64,000 nucleotides of DNA from the NCBI GenBank assembly GCA_964036195.1, contig OZ038454.1, positions 19,454,315 through 19,518,314 on the forward strand, read 5' to 3'. A program made the position numbers and the translations under genes. Position 1 is the stretch's first letter. Every line of letters starts with the position of its first letter. Shown here one piece after another: positions 43,786-56,100 of the stretch. The notes below the pieces were generated by a model, which was given only the letters and a program-made list of their open reading frames with translations, was not told the DNA's origin and did not search any database. The DNA is from Sphaerolaimus hirsutus. Taxonomy: Eukaryota > Nematoda > Chromadorea > Monhysterida > Sphaerolaimidae.

Positions 43786-43879
43786 GCAGCCCCTGGATAC
43801 GTCTTTGGATTTGACTGATCAGTGGTTGGGCACTTTGGTTGGTTTTGTACCTAATCGACATTTGAATGCATGTCCTCAC

Positions 43880-46800
43880 CTCGTCGCTAATATAAGTGCG
43901 CAGGGCATTGTAAAGTACTCTGTCCATTCTTTCGTTTCTATCCTTGTGAAATTGGGGAAGCAGCATACCACACCAGCGGGGAGGTGACCCCAAATTATGT
44001 GTCTGAATTTGTCGCATTCTTGCATCCAGTCTACAAGACTTTTGCTGAGCCATGGAGTTGTTTGTTGCTTGTTACAATGCGTTTGACAGAAAAAACAACA
44101 ACTGTGATATACTCGGTGGACCGCAATGTGTGTGTAGAATTCTACCATAATTTAATGATTAAATTCTTGATAAATTTCCCAATTAATTATCACATAGTAA
44201 AAACAAAATATTATGATGAAAAACTGTATAATTTTTGGTTCATTATTCAGATGGCTTGTGGTAGATTTCCATACTAAGCGTGATGTCCGCCGAGTACAAG
44301 TGAAAATTGCAAACTCCAATTTCCATCCAGCGTAAGTTTTTCCTTCCGCGGTGTTCATCTCGTCGAAAATCGTCTGCACCTTATCAGCCAGGTCCCGTGG
44401 GTTGCACGTTTTATTATCAGCTGGGCAGCGATCCATCAATATCCTTCCCTGCGCGCCCAGGTACATTTGCCATTCCGCCAATGACCCATTTATTCCCGCT
44501 ATGTCGTAACCATATTGTAGCTGTGGATCTACCTCTGTCCAAGGCTCGTTACATCTGAATGGGTTGTTTTTGTCATCGTCTTTTTGTCATAAAGGTTGTC
44601 ATCGACCAACCGTGTATGTTTGCACTTGGGATTACTGTTCTCTATATTCATTACGCAATGCACGGCCTTGCTGAGGGGATTGCCCACTAGCCAGTATATG
44701 GTAGGTTCATCCTGAAAGCGATGCGAGTAGTGTTATCAACATGGAATTTCTATGCTTCATGTGTACCGTCGACAAAAATGGTTAATGTTCAGAAAATATA
44801 ATTGAATATAATTTTGGAAATGTCTCGAAAAACCTGAAAAAAATGGTATGATCCAAAAAAAATTCTCAAGAAAAAAACAATTTAATTTCTCCTGAAAATC
44901 CTGTTGAGAACTAGGGTTGGAAAAAAAACGTTTTTTTTTAACTCGATGTTTTTTTTATAAAAAAAACGTTTTTTTTAATAAAAAAACGTTTTTTTTTAAA
45001 AGCTCCCAGATATGACCTAGTGTCAACATATATAGGTATATCAGACACTGGCAATACTCTGTGATGTTAAATATGACCATATAATGGCTGTGGAGCCATG
45101 GGATAGCATTATAAGTGGTGATTTGTGTCAAAAATATCCATTTTTTGTCGACATATCGTTCGTATATCGCATTATAGTCGAATGTTCGTGACTTCAGGTA
45201 AAGTTTGGCACGGAATGGTGATCAAACAAGGTTATAAAAGGAGGTTGTTACTTTGGGAGTGAAGTTACACACTGTGGAGGTACATGGAAGCACATTACCT
45301 CAATATTATATATTACAGCAACATATGTCGGCTTATTCACCCATGGTAGCACATAGAAATGGATGTTTTGATACTAAAATGCAACAAAACCAATGAAAAC
45401 AACCACCAATGTCAATTTGTGTGTGAAATTGCGCGCTTGCGCGCAAAAATTTTGCAAAATACCTAGTGCTTAGTACTAAAAATTTTGGCCGATGTTTTTT
45501 TAAAAAAAAAAACATTTCGGACGTCATGTTTTTTTTATTAAAAAAAACGTTTTTTAAAAAAAAAATACGTTTAAAAAAAAACATCGGCCAACCCTATTGA
45601 GAACATAAAAATATAAGATGTTTTATATTGTTTGAGCCAGGTATATTTGAAAATATATAAAAACTCCCGAGATTTTGCGAACGTTAACTGTAACTGACAT
45701 TTGGTTGATCCACCAATGGATCGTGTGAGCCTACATCAATTTCCAAACCAAGATTCCCATCGTAGCTGCGTGGATGTTTTGGGATGGAATTTCTTGCAAT
45801 CGCTTGTATCGCTCTAAATTAGGTGAGTGACCTACGAGTAATCATGTTCATCCGATTTCACAGAATGTTTCCACATTTTGTATTTTTTGTTTGCTTCCCT
45901 GTAAATTGCAAGACAATCTGGAGCATTAGTACCACCAAGGACACACCTCACAGGTCTGGCCCTCCAGCACATTGTTTGGGTGTTATGCATTCCAACATCG
46001 CCTCCATATCCAATAACAATTTTCAGCCATTCACGTGCATACCTGTACGGGTAAATCGACATAAAATGTCTACTCTCATTACGCCGCCGTTTGCGGCCAT
46101 ATTGAGTTCACTGAGAGTTCACTGACACTTGAGTTCACTGAGTTTACCGAGGAATTAACTCTGAAACATGCGAGTTTGAGAATGTGTTTTTCAGTCTAGT
46201 TAGTCTGTTTAGAGTCTGTCCAATTCGTAGCTATTTGAGAGACATTTTTCTGAGAGAGAAAGTACTTTATATGACCTTTATGTACTTTATATTTGGACTT
46301 TATATCACCTGAGTTCAAATTGGAAACTACATAAAGCACCTGAAACTTCATTTGACACCTGAAAATTGTGGAAATCTTCAAGTCTGCAGTGAAGCTTTCT
46401 AATCCACTATCATATAATCCAGTCCAGACCATTCACCATCGCTCATTACAATTTATTCACTAGGTATTTTGCAATTTTTTGCATTCAAACGCACAATTTC
46501 AAGCATATAATTAGGTTATCATTCATTTGTTTTGCGGCATTTTTAGTGTTCAATTCAATTCAATTCAATTGTTTACTCGGCGCGGACTATTCAAGTCAAA
46601 TGCAAGTAAAAATAACAACATACACCCGTCGGCTATTCTTAAGTGTGATCCTAATAGGTAAGATTTGTGACCTCGAATCTTGGCATCGTGATGCACTAAC
46701 ACAGTACTGCGTGGAAAAAAACGAGCACTTAAAAAAGAGAGACGTTTTTAAAAATACCTTACATATTTGAAATAAGGCAAACAACATTGGCAGTCACACC

Positions 46801-49800
46801 GGTTCAAAACACTAATAACTGTGACCCCGGATGGACAGCTCTTCGCGTGTTGTAGCGTCCATTTTTCATGCTATGTGTAGCAATTCCAATGAAAACAACC
46901 ACCAATGTCAATTTGTGTGTGAAATTGCGCGCTTGCGCGCAAAAAGTTTGCAAAATACCTAGTGCTTAGTAGGGTTCAAACGGGACCGCGGTCCCGGTAC
47001 ATGGTTCGGCAAAAAGTCGGGACTGGGGCGGTCCCGGTCCCGGTCCCGACACCCCAGTCCCGGTCCCGGTCCCGGTCCCGACAATTGAAAAAGCCAGTCC
47101 CGGTCCCGGTCCCGACCACCCAGTCCCGGTCCCGGTCCCGGTCCCGGAATTTTAGAGCGGTCCCGACAAGGGATGAAAAAACGTAATTTTCAATTATCTT
47201 TTCAAATTTTTTTGCCACATGGCAATTTTCTAAAGACTATGTGGGCACATATAAAAATTTTTTGCGCGCGAGCGCGCCAATACCCACCCAACGATTACGA
47301 TGTATTTTTTTGTAATGTAACAGTAGCGTTAGAAAGGTCCCCAGCATGATTCTAGTATGAAATATAGGTATATAAAGAAACCTAGATAGTAGACGTTGGT
47401 GCCTACAAATGGCGCCAGCGCCATGGCTCTATTTCTTAACTATAGAGCCAAAATTTAGGGGGGGGGGCGCCGCCCCCTCCCCCGTTTGCCGGGCTCCTAA
47501 TACAATTGAGTGAAGATGGCAATGAAATAGTGCTTGAATAATGTTATAAGAAAAGGCTAATACATTGAGCGTGGTTTTTCACACAGTGGAGGTGTGTGGA
47601 ACAACATTGGCTGAATATTACGTACCACTAAGGTTCAAACAAGACCGCGGTGCCGGTACATGGTTCGGCAAATCCCAGTCCCGGTCTCGACCCCCCAGTC
47701 CCGGTCCCGGTCCCGACAATTGAAAAAAGCCAGTCCCGGTCCCGGACCCGGTCCCGACCCCCCAGTCCCGGTCCCGGTCCCGGTCCTGACATTAGAAAAT
47801 TTCTGGTCCCGGTCCCGGTCCCGGTCCGAAAAACTGGTCCCGTTTGAACCCTAGTGCTTAGTACTAAAAATTTCGGCCGATGTTTTTTAAAAAAAAAAAC
47901 ATTTCGGATGTCATGTTTTTTAAAAAAAACAACGTTTTTTTATTTAAAAAAACGTTTAAAAAAAAACATCGGCCAACCCTACACCCGACCATCAAAACCG
48001 TTTTTTAAACCTCAGCCAAATTTTTTAGTAATAAGCACTTGTGTTTTTCATTTTTTTGCATGCAAGCGTGCAATTTCACATACACATTACCATTGATGAT
48101 GGTTTTCGTTGGTTTTGAGGCATTTTTAGTGTGGAAGCTTCCATTTGTTCATGCTATTGTGTCATAATGGGCCCACACACGCTAGTTGACATAGACACCA
48201 AATGTCAACTGGTGCCGATCCCGATTCAAAGCTTGCTGGCGAGTGGACGAACGACGTTCAAACGCAATCTTTGAATTGGGAACGGAACCAGTTGACATTT
48301 GGTGTCAATGTCAACTAGCATGTGTGGGGTCAATAAGCCGTGATATGTGAGTGTAGTATATAATATCCTGTCAATGTACCTCCATATACTTATCACTGAC
48401 CTCCGTACAGTGTGAAAAATCACTGCTAATGAATTAGCCTTCTATTGTAACATAATTTAAACACTATTCCATGGCCAACTTCACTTGAAGTCACACACGT
48501 TTGACAAAAGCCGATATACGTTTTGAGTCAACATAAAATGGGTACCTATTTTTGACAGAAATCACCACTTGACAGACCAATGATATCCCATGGCTCCACA
48601 GCCATTATGGCCCCGCACACGCTAGTTGACATCGACACCATATGTCAACTGGTGCCGATCCCGATTCAAAGCTTGCCGACAAGCGGACGAACGACGTTCA
48701 AACGCGAGCTTTGAATTGGGAATGGAACCAGTTGGCATTTGGTGTCGATGTCAACTAGCGTGTGTGGGGCCAATATGGCTATATATAACACCACACAATA
48801 CTGTCACCTGTCTGATATACCTGCATATTTTGACTCATAAACATATCTGGTAGCTTTTGAAAAAAATGGTTTTATTTAAAAACCCTGTTTTTGAAAAAAA
48901 AACATTAAAAAACCTGTTTATAAAAAAACCCAACTTTTTCGGCCATCCCTACCCTCAATGTATTGGCCATCTCTTATAACCTTATTATACTGGTCCATGC
49001 TCAAATTCACTTGAAGTCATAAACCTTTGACAGAGAGACCATCAGGGGTTTAGTGGGGGGATTGGGGGGTAACCCCCACCCAAATCCGCCAGCTATCTAT
49101 CTATCCAGAGGCTGCTCAGCTATTTATCTATCTATTTTCAAAAAAGTGGGCAATGGACAACTCATTTTACAATATCACATCACTGTAGCACACCATACCA
49201 TGTGGTGGACTTTCTTTTTCAGCACTGCTTAACAGGAACTCTAAACCTGCTCCCTCTAGTAACATACAAAAAGTTACCTGAAATAAATTTTTTCTATTAG
49301 ACTTGAAAAGTTGGTTTAGGATGCCCTCTAGGTAGGGGAGGTTTACAGTGTAAAATGGCATAAACAACCTTACCCAAAAATGCCTCACTGAAGAATTTTT
49401 GTGGGGGTAAATGCAACGTCACTCATGACATCATTACAGTATAAAATGATGTCATAAGTGATGTCGTCACATTGACCCCCATTAAAATTCCTTAGTGGGG
49501 CATTTTTGGTGTAACATCTTTTATGCAATTTTATACTTTAAACCCTCCCATAGAGGGCATCCTGAACCAACTTTTTATGTGTCTAATAAAAATTCAATCA
49601 AAATAGAATTTTTAATATCCACCTCTGGGGGGGAGCAGCAGAAAAATTCACATTCATCTAAAGAAATTTATACGCAGCAAGTGACACCTTTGGTGGGTTG
49701 CTGGAGCTCGCCTTACAGTGTACGGTATCACCTATGTCCCCCGAAATTTCAGCTGTGTCATGCCCGCGTATCTGGTCCAATCCACTGGGTGCCGGACTTG

Positions 49801-52511
49801 ACGCGGACAGCGAAAACTGCAAACATTTGTTTCGGCGACCCACATTAGGGGGTCGCCGCTCCCCCCCCCCCAATGGGTATATAGTAAAGGGGGAATGTCG
49901 CCTATATTTCCCCAAAACTACAGGTGTATATATCAGGTGTAAGTTTGTAAACGGACTACCGGACTCGATCCCAACGCAAACGCAGTTTACAAAAATATAG
50001 TTTCACTTTCTCTATCGCATGAAACAAATGGTAGTGCTACCTACCTAAAATTGATTTTTGATGTGAGACCTTGTGTGTGCACCACCAATAATGTACAAAG
50101 ACAAAAGATTCACCAACTTGTTTGGGGCTCTCGCCGGACTACATGTTTCATGGTATAAGTTGATGCAGTATCTGGGATCACGTAATTTATTGGTAAATAT
50201 TTGTGTGCATAAACCCCACATGGAAAGTTTTTTGTGTATTTTCCACTGCTCATCACAATTAAAGAAAGAAAGAAAGAATCAAAAGAAAGCACATTAGATT
50301 TATCTATCAATGTGTAATTTTTCAGCCCCCTAGCTTTACGTGCCCTAGTTGAGAGCCACCCAAAGGAAATTTGTGTGGATTAAAGTTTGTTTGCCAAGTA
50401 AGAAAATGAACAAAAGTTAACTTCCTGTGAGTTATTGTTGATGGTCATAGCGGTTTAGCGGTTTATGCCACCCTCAAGCAAAGGCAGTATTTGAAGAGTA
50501 ACCATAAATGAAAAACTTTCTGCAGGGGATAAAGATCTGTCCCTTTCATGTGGCACCATGGGTTTGATCATATGAAACATTGAAAATGCAGAAAAAGTTA
50601 TTCTTTTCATCACAGAAAAAACAGACAAAGTTGCTTGCAAGCCAGTCTGCATGCCCTCTATTGAGCTTTGCCACTTCAGTGAGCATGTGGCACTCACACA
50701 CAGGTTTGGCCTGTAACCGACTGGAACGTGTGGTTATAGGCCCCACACACGCTAGTTGACATCGACACCAAATGTCAACTGGTTCCGTTCCCAATTCAAA
50801 AATTGCGTTTGAACGTCGTTCGTCCACTCGTCAGCCAGTTTTGAATAGGGATCGGCACCAGTTGACATTTGCTGTCGATGTCAACTCACGTGTGTGAGCC
50901 CACACTGTGATGAAGAAAGTACGATTTTTTGTATTTTCAAGGTTTGGTATGATCAAACCCATGGTGCCACATGTAGGGGACAGATCCTTATCCCCTGCAT
51001 AAAGTTATTCATTTATGGTTACTCTTTCAAACATTGCTTTTTTGCTTGAAGATGGCATAAGCGGCTATACCGCTATGACCATCAACGATAATTCACAGGA
51101 AGTGAACTTTTGTTCATTTTCTTCCTGTTGAAGAAAATTATTGCGCACAATTTTTTTGGGTAGCTCTCAACTGGGCCACGTTAAAGCTAGGGGGCTGAAA
51201 ATTCATACATTGGTAGAGAAATGTATCTGCTTTCTTTTGATACCTAAATATATCGACCCCCTAGCCTGATGTCATCGTGACGAGCAGTGAAAAATACACA
51301 GGTCAGATCGATCAAACTTTCCGTCTGGGGTTTATCTGGTTGACGTAGGTAACAAAACATAAAATGATCAAGAAAATGAATAAATATACCGTATTTCCTC
51401 GAAATACCCCCCCCCCCAAAAAAAAAAAAATGGGCACTCTGAAATAATCAGCTCCCCTCGAAATCTCCCCCCCCCCAAAAAAAAAAAAAATTAGTGTAAA
51501 CAGAACGTACATGACAACAGCAGTTTGTGATCCGGGCAATGCAGAATACACGTTAAAAACAATGTCTGTATTACGTTAGAACAGGGTTTGTACTATCTAC
51601 ATACTTTTATAGGTCTATAGACACCTATACATGGGGCTTTTTGTTGCATTTTTCGACGTCTGCGTACGTCACAAACAACAAATTAGTACTTGGAGTTCAA
51701 AAAATTTCTGGTTAAATAATAAGCCCCCTCGGAATACCCCCGCGTTTAACCCCACCCCCCTCAAAATTCTGACTCTGAAACAATCACCCCTGGGCGGTAT
51801 TTCGAGGACATATTTAGGTATTACGAATTTAGGAACTTTATTTGACAAGATTTTCTAGGATTTTATTTGGTCATATCGTCTGAAATTAACCCAATTTTTG
51901 GAATGCTACTCACAAAAGCCTCAGAATGTCATTCATTTTCTTCTTCTGTGAAGTTGGTACAGTTTGCTCTCTCATCGTATATTGCCAAATGAGTCTGTAC
52001 TCGGTACTGGCGCACGCCATCAGAAGTGATTTTTCGCAAACCCCCAGTTCTGAATATGCAAACCGACCCTGCATTGATGCCAGTCTAACGAGAAATTTGC
52101 CGATCTCTCGCTGTCTCTCACTCTGGTGCTCTTGAAATGTGGACAGTCTAGGCTCCTGGTGCCATTCCCAGACCATGTAAAATGCCCTGTAAAATGTAAC
52201 ATGTCATGCAAAGTGCCAAAAGCCATGGAAAAAACCCAAGTTGCCATTTTGCAGCGCATTTTTCATGACTTCTGACACTTTGCATGACATTTTACATTCT
52301 ACAGGGCATTTTACAGGGTCTGGGACTGGCCCCTGAATCTCAGGACACGTCATCGTGTACCAGCAATCGTTTAGTATCGGCGGTCTCGGTTCATTGGATA
52401 ATGGGATGGCCGTGGTCATTGCTGCAGGCACATAACCGCAGTCGTCCAGTCGATACTGGCCATCTTTATTGTAGCATTCACGCTGAGCATTCACATCCAA
52501 TCGCCAAACAC
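43880..52511 (-). CDS. Unknown multi-exon Cys/Trp-rich gene
   Basis: Exons in transcript order (minus strand): 52511-52327, 52155-51914, 46042-45836, 45813-45699, 44711-44298, 44030-43880. Phases agree at the first four junctions (0, 2, 2, 0). The exon 44711-44298 needs a net one-base change near 44,583 (an A run) to keep its frame, so it is frameshifted or mis-assembled. Features: YNKDGQYRLDDCGY and CWYTMTCPE in the first exon, helical FLVRLASMQGRF, several Cys and Trp, and no membrane helix. The start and a signal peptide are not found; the 3' end may be at 39,919. I do not recognise the family. Several introns end at or inside MITEs. Confidence 0.55.
44108..44297. mobile_element. MITE family D copy touching an exon end
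   Basis: TATACTCGGTGGACCGC...GCGTGATGTCCGCCGAGTA. On the minus strand the predicted donor (GTACTC) of the exon ending at 44,298 is the first bases of this element. Confidence 0.7.
44912..45596. mobile_element. hAT-type MITE family A copy 4
   Basis: TAGGGTTGG...CCAACCCTA with perfect 8-bp duplications TTGAGAAC (44904-44911, 45597-45604). 685 bp. Confidence 0.88.
46043..46880. other. Intron of the unknown gene, little recognised
   Basis: Repeated GAGTTCACTGA (46,100-46,150) and CAATTCAATT (46,550-46,570) motifs; no gene seen. Confidence 0.4.
46880..47981. mobile_element. Family A fragment carrying a nested family B element
   Basis: The conserved family A core is at 46,890-46,969, then family B, then the right end (47,854-47,981) with CCAACCCTA. 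The left terminus is missing. Confidence 0.7.
46970..47853. mobile_element. hAT-type MITE family B, long copy, nested
   Basis: TAGGGTTCAAACGGGACC...GGTCCCGTTTGAACCCTA with perfect 8-bp duplications GTGCTTAG (46962-46969, 47854-47861). Two GGTCCC tandem arrays (47,025-47,165 and 47,690-47,840) and an internal second left-end copy at about 47,632. Confidence 0.85.
47982..48952. repeat. Diverged family A element with two family C insertions
   Basis: Family A core sequence in inverse orientation, ending CCATCCCTA near 48,952. Family C copies at 48,169-48,331 (flanks AAT/AAT) and 48,609-48,771 split it. Confidence 0.65.
49030..49980. repeat. Foldback-type repeat FB3
   Basis: Inverted arms about 49,270-49,410 and 49,470-49,610 (GACTTGAAAAGTTGGTTTAGGATGCCCTCTA against TAGAGGGCATCCTGAACCAACTTTTT). 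A unit related to FB1/FB2 with a C-run and GGGTCGCC segments to 49,980. Confidence 0.65.
50225..51300. repeat. Foldback-type repeat FB4 with family C insert
   Basis: Left arm 50,225-50,600 and right arm 50,930-51,300 are inverted copies (CCCCTAGCTTTACGTGCCCTAGTTGAGAG against CTCTCAACTGGGCCACGTTAAAGCTAGGGG). A family C MITE (50,739-50,901) lies in the centre. Confidence 0.75.
51386..51825. mobile_element. MITE family E copy
   Basis: ATACCGTATTTCCTCGAAATACCCCCC at the left, GGTATTTCGAGGACATATTTAGGTA at the right, with two C-run/A-run GAAATC/TCCCC modules inside. Confidence 0.65.
52156..52337. mobile_element. MITE family H copy 4 forming an intron
   Basis: CTGGTGCCATTCCCAGACCATGTAAAATGCCC...CAGGGTCTGGGACTGGCCCC. 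On the minus strand the predicted intron (52326 down to 52156, 171 bp) lies wholly inside this element, with donor CCA|GTCCC at one terminal repeat and acceptor CACCAG| at the other. The flanking exons are in phase. Confidence 0.6.
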
Positions 52512-53162
52512 CTGGTCAGACTTTTTGTACTGATCATCTTTCGGCATTTTTCTTGCGTTTTTACTGCTTAATTTTGCTTTTTGTTTTCAGAAGATATTTG
52601 CCTTCACTTTCCTCTATTTTGAGGTTTCTTTTATTTGCCCTTATCAATAGTGAGAGGCTTAAAGCTGGTGGACGCTGAACATTGCTTGCCTAATTCAAAA
52701 AAAATCTTATCAGCCATAGTCTGCTACAGTGAAGAAAAATCTAACAATAACTGCACTTAAAAGCCATTTTGAATGACGCCCTGGCGCTAATAGTTGGCTG
52801 GGTGCCAATTCTGAGTAATCATGGAGTTCGCAGTCAAATTTGGCCTTCATGGCCAGAATCAGTGGTTTATAAACACCAGCCATAAATGTATTTAAAAAAT
52901 GCTCTGAGCCGTGTCATGGCCCAGAAATAAGATACCCCATGGTGACTTGAAGAGCCCTACAAGTTGATGCGCAACATCGCTCAATACGATGATGTTTATA
53001 CAAGTTATGAATATTGTTCTGTGATTGAATCAACCGTGCCAACTATGCTGCCCGTGGGTTTACGTATCCCCACCTCTACAAGACCCCTGTTAGGCTGAGA
53101 CGGCTGACTCGTTTGAACCTTAGTCCTGATCCAACTTCCGAAAGCCCAGTCGATTGTGAAGC
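52512..53162. other. Gap between minus-strand genes, nothing recognised
   Basis: No promoter, repeat or exon could be supported. The 5' exon(s) of the unknown gene should lie here or further upstream. Confidence 0.4.
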
Positions 53163-56100
53163 TCAGTCATCTTTGCACGTTTTGCACGTGTAGGGGCAGT
53201 CGATGGCCAGGATGGTCGCCCGTCTGGCGCAGTCGCGCCAAGTCAGGCCACTGCAGTTGTCCTTGTCCGCACATTCGGGTTTTCTTGATGCTGTGCGTGG
53301 TTTTTGTGCTGGTTGCTTGGTTTTGTAAATGTGCAAATTCTTTCTTCAATAGGGTATTGTGGCTAGGGTTCAAACAAGGTGCCGATCTGAAATTCTGGGA
53401 TTTTGCAGTGCCGATTCCAATCCCGAAGAGCCAGTCCAGTTTGAACTCTGATTTGGTCACAATGTGTTGTGATTACTATTTTTTATATCAGTTCATATTT
53501 CATAAGTTGTTTTTTAAACAACTCTTTAAATTAATGCCAAAATTATTTAAAATGGTATTACCTGGCTGACTGCGTCCCCCACCACTTCTAAATATTCCGT
53601 CGATCCACGGCTGTATATTATCTGTGAAACCATTGCGCACAAATGTACATTCATTTGTAGGATGTAGGATAAAAATGTAAAGATATGTTAAAAATAAATA
53701 CCTTCTGAGCAATTGTATAACACATTCAATTTGTATACATCAGTTCTGGACAAACCAGCTATCTGGCCCACGCCATACCTACCATACCAATGGGTCTTTC
53801 GTACTTTGTTGAGGTTGTAACTGGTCAGACAACATTTCATATATTGACCTTACTTGAAATTTCTCGTTTCAATTTTGTGGACGCGCTGGCAAAAATTTAC
53901 ATAAACACTGTCAATATTTAAGTATGATCACGCGTTTTACTTGGTCATTCTGATGTCAAAAAAATGTTGCCAGTCCATGCATTTCATCCCTAATGATGTT
54001 GACCTTATCGTGCCAATGCAAATGTTCATCTGCTTTTGGTTTCAACTCGTAACCCAGGTATCCTGAATGTGGACCCCAGCTTTGATATTGTGTCTCGGCT
54101 GCAGTGTGAGAAAGTCTTTGGTGTGGTTGACTACAGCACAGTTGTCAAAACGTATTTACGTTTACTCGATGAAAACGTTTACGTTTCCTCCCGGAAAAAA
54201 TACGGGTACTCGTTCGCGTACTTTTTGAAAATTTTAATGTTAATCACATTATCCTTATGTAAAGTCGGCGGACATTTCACCCTACAAAATCGGAGAGTTA
54301 GAATTCGCTCGTGAATAGAGCGAACAACGAAACTTGTGTCCCACGCGGATGCTAGAAATTGAAAAAGAAAATCATATTAAAAGAAAAATGGACGTTTCGC
54401 TGCGTCCGTGCGTTCCACGCACTAGTGATCTACATTTTCAACGTTGCTCGTAAAGAATTTGACCGTTCAAACTACCGTTTTTGTTTTTATTTTATTTCTC
54501 ATTTGTTGGCTCCGTTCGAACAGACAAGAATTTGGCAGCCGGCCAAAATTTCGAAATCCGCTATTCATATCAATAAAATAGGCTCACAATAGCTATATAA
54601 CCATGTATATAAACAAAAATAGCGATTATGAAGGTGGAAATTAAGCGAAGCAAATTTTAACGATTTTTAGCTAACTTTGAGTTTTCACTCTCATTTGTAT
54701 AATACACAACTGGTAACTGGGATAAGGGCCAAGTTTTCATACATGACCCGATCTATTCCAATGGTTAAAATATTGCGTCACAATACCTAATGCCGTCATG
54801 CACTCTCCACTGGAGAGATTGGCGCAAATGTTTGTAGGGCGATACGTCTGCCGACTTTATGTATGTTCATCATGTACCTAAATACAATAATGTAATCAAC
54901 ATTAAAATTTTCAAAAAGTACGCGAACGAATGTTCGACCTTTTTCACCAACAAATTCACCAGTTACTGTGTTTTTGTCTTTTTTGATGCTATTTAGGTTA
55001 TTTATTTCGTCTCTATTTTTAGCTTTTCTCTCCTTTTTCTATATGCTTGATAAAGCCTATAAAAAGCCCGTTTGAGATAGGTTTACTGTACTCGCGTAAT
55101 TTCAAAAAGACGCGTACCGGTATTTTTTTCGGGAGGAAACGTAAACGTATTTACGCAGTACTAGAGTATCTGTATTCATCGAGTAAACGTAAATATGTTT
55201 TAACGACTATGGTGCGGTGTGCCAATAAATATCGATAGGATGAGACTCCATGTGAATATTAAGGTAGCTAACCATAATGCATAATGGAAAACAAATCATA
55301 ATCAGTTTGAATTATGTCGGTGTAAATGTAGGCCACTGTTACTGGATCCCATTCTCGCAAGAGATATTCTGGTATGTTACTCCAAAATACCTACATGTTG
55401 ATTTTTATTATTTCAACTAAAAGCATTATACCAAGACCCATGGGTTCAGTAAATGATGCAGCTCCATAAAAAAGAATCATTCACAAGCCAATTTTTAACT
55501 TATGTAGTGCTGAAACCATGTGTTATCCTGTCCTGTGAGAAACGAAGATTGAAAGCTCACTTTAATATATCTATCGGCGTCACCCCTTTGATGTTCGTGG
55601 TTAAGACCTAATATATGCATCAGTTCATGGAGAATCAAACCATTTCCAGGCATACCGTACATACCTGTGGTGTCGATGGAGTGAAATAATTTACATATTC
55701 ACTCAAATTGGCTCCATGGACATAGGTGTGATAGCACAGCAATCAGTTTACACGCACGCACACGCACACAAAAAATGTACGAGAAACGGCACTTTTGTAA
55801 AGCGATTTGGTAACGACTTTGCAAAAAAACTCGCGCGCAAGCGAGCAATTCACCCACAGTTGCATGAAAAAGTCTTGCTCGATGTTGACGGAAGGCGATA
55901 ACTTGATAAATTGATTTTTTTGGCAGAAATTACCACTTATAATGCTATCCGATGTGGTATGGCTACCTACCAGTCCATAACCATATTGCTATCCTAATCG
56001 TGTATTTAGCATAGCTTATGGTTCAATATGTGGCACAAATCTGTCATCATAACTCTGCTAAATCTATCGACACCAAAGTCTGAGACGTGTGAGACATTCC

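Noticed and set aside
47650-47854. Ser/Arg/Pro repeat ORFs in GGTCCC arrays
   Set aside because: All three frames are open because the DNA is a short tandem repeat inside a MITE.
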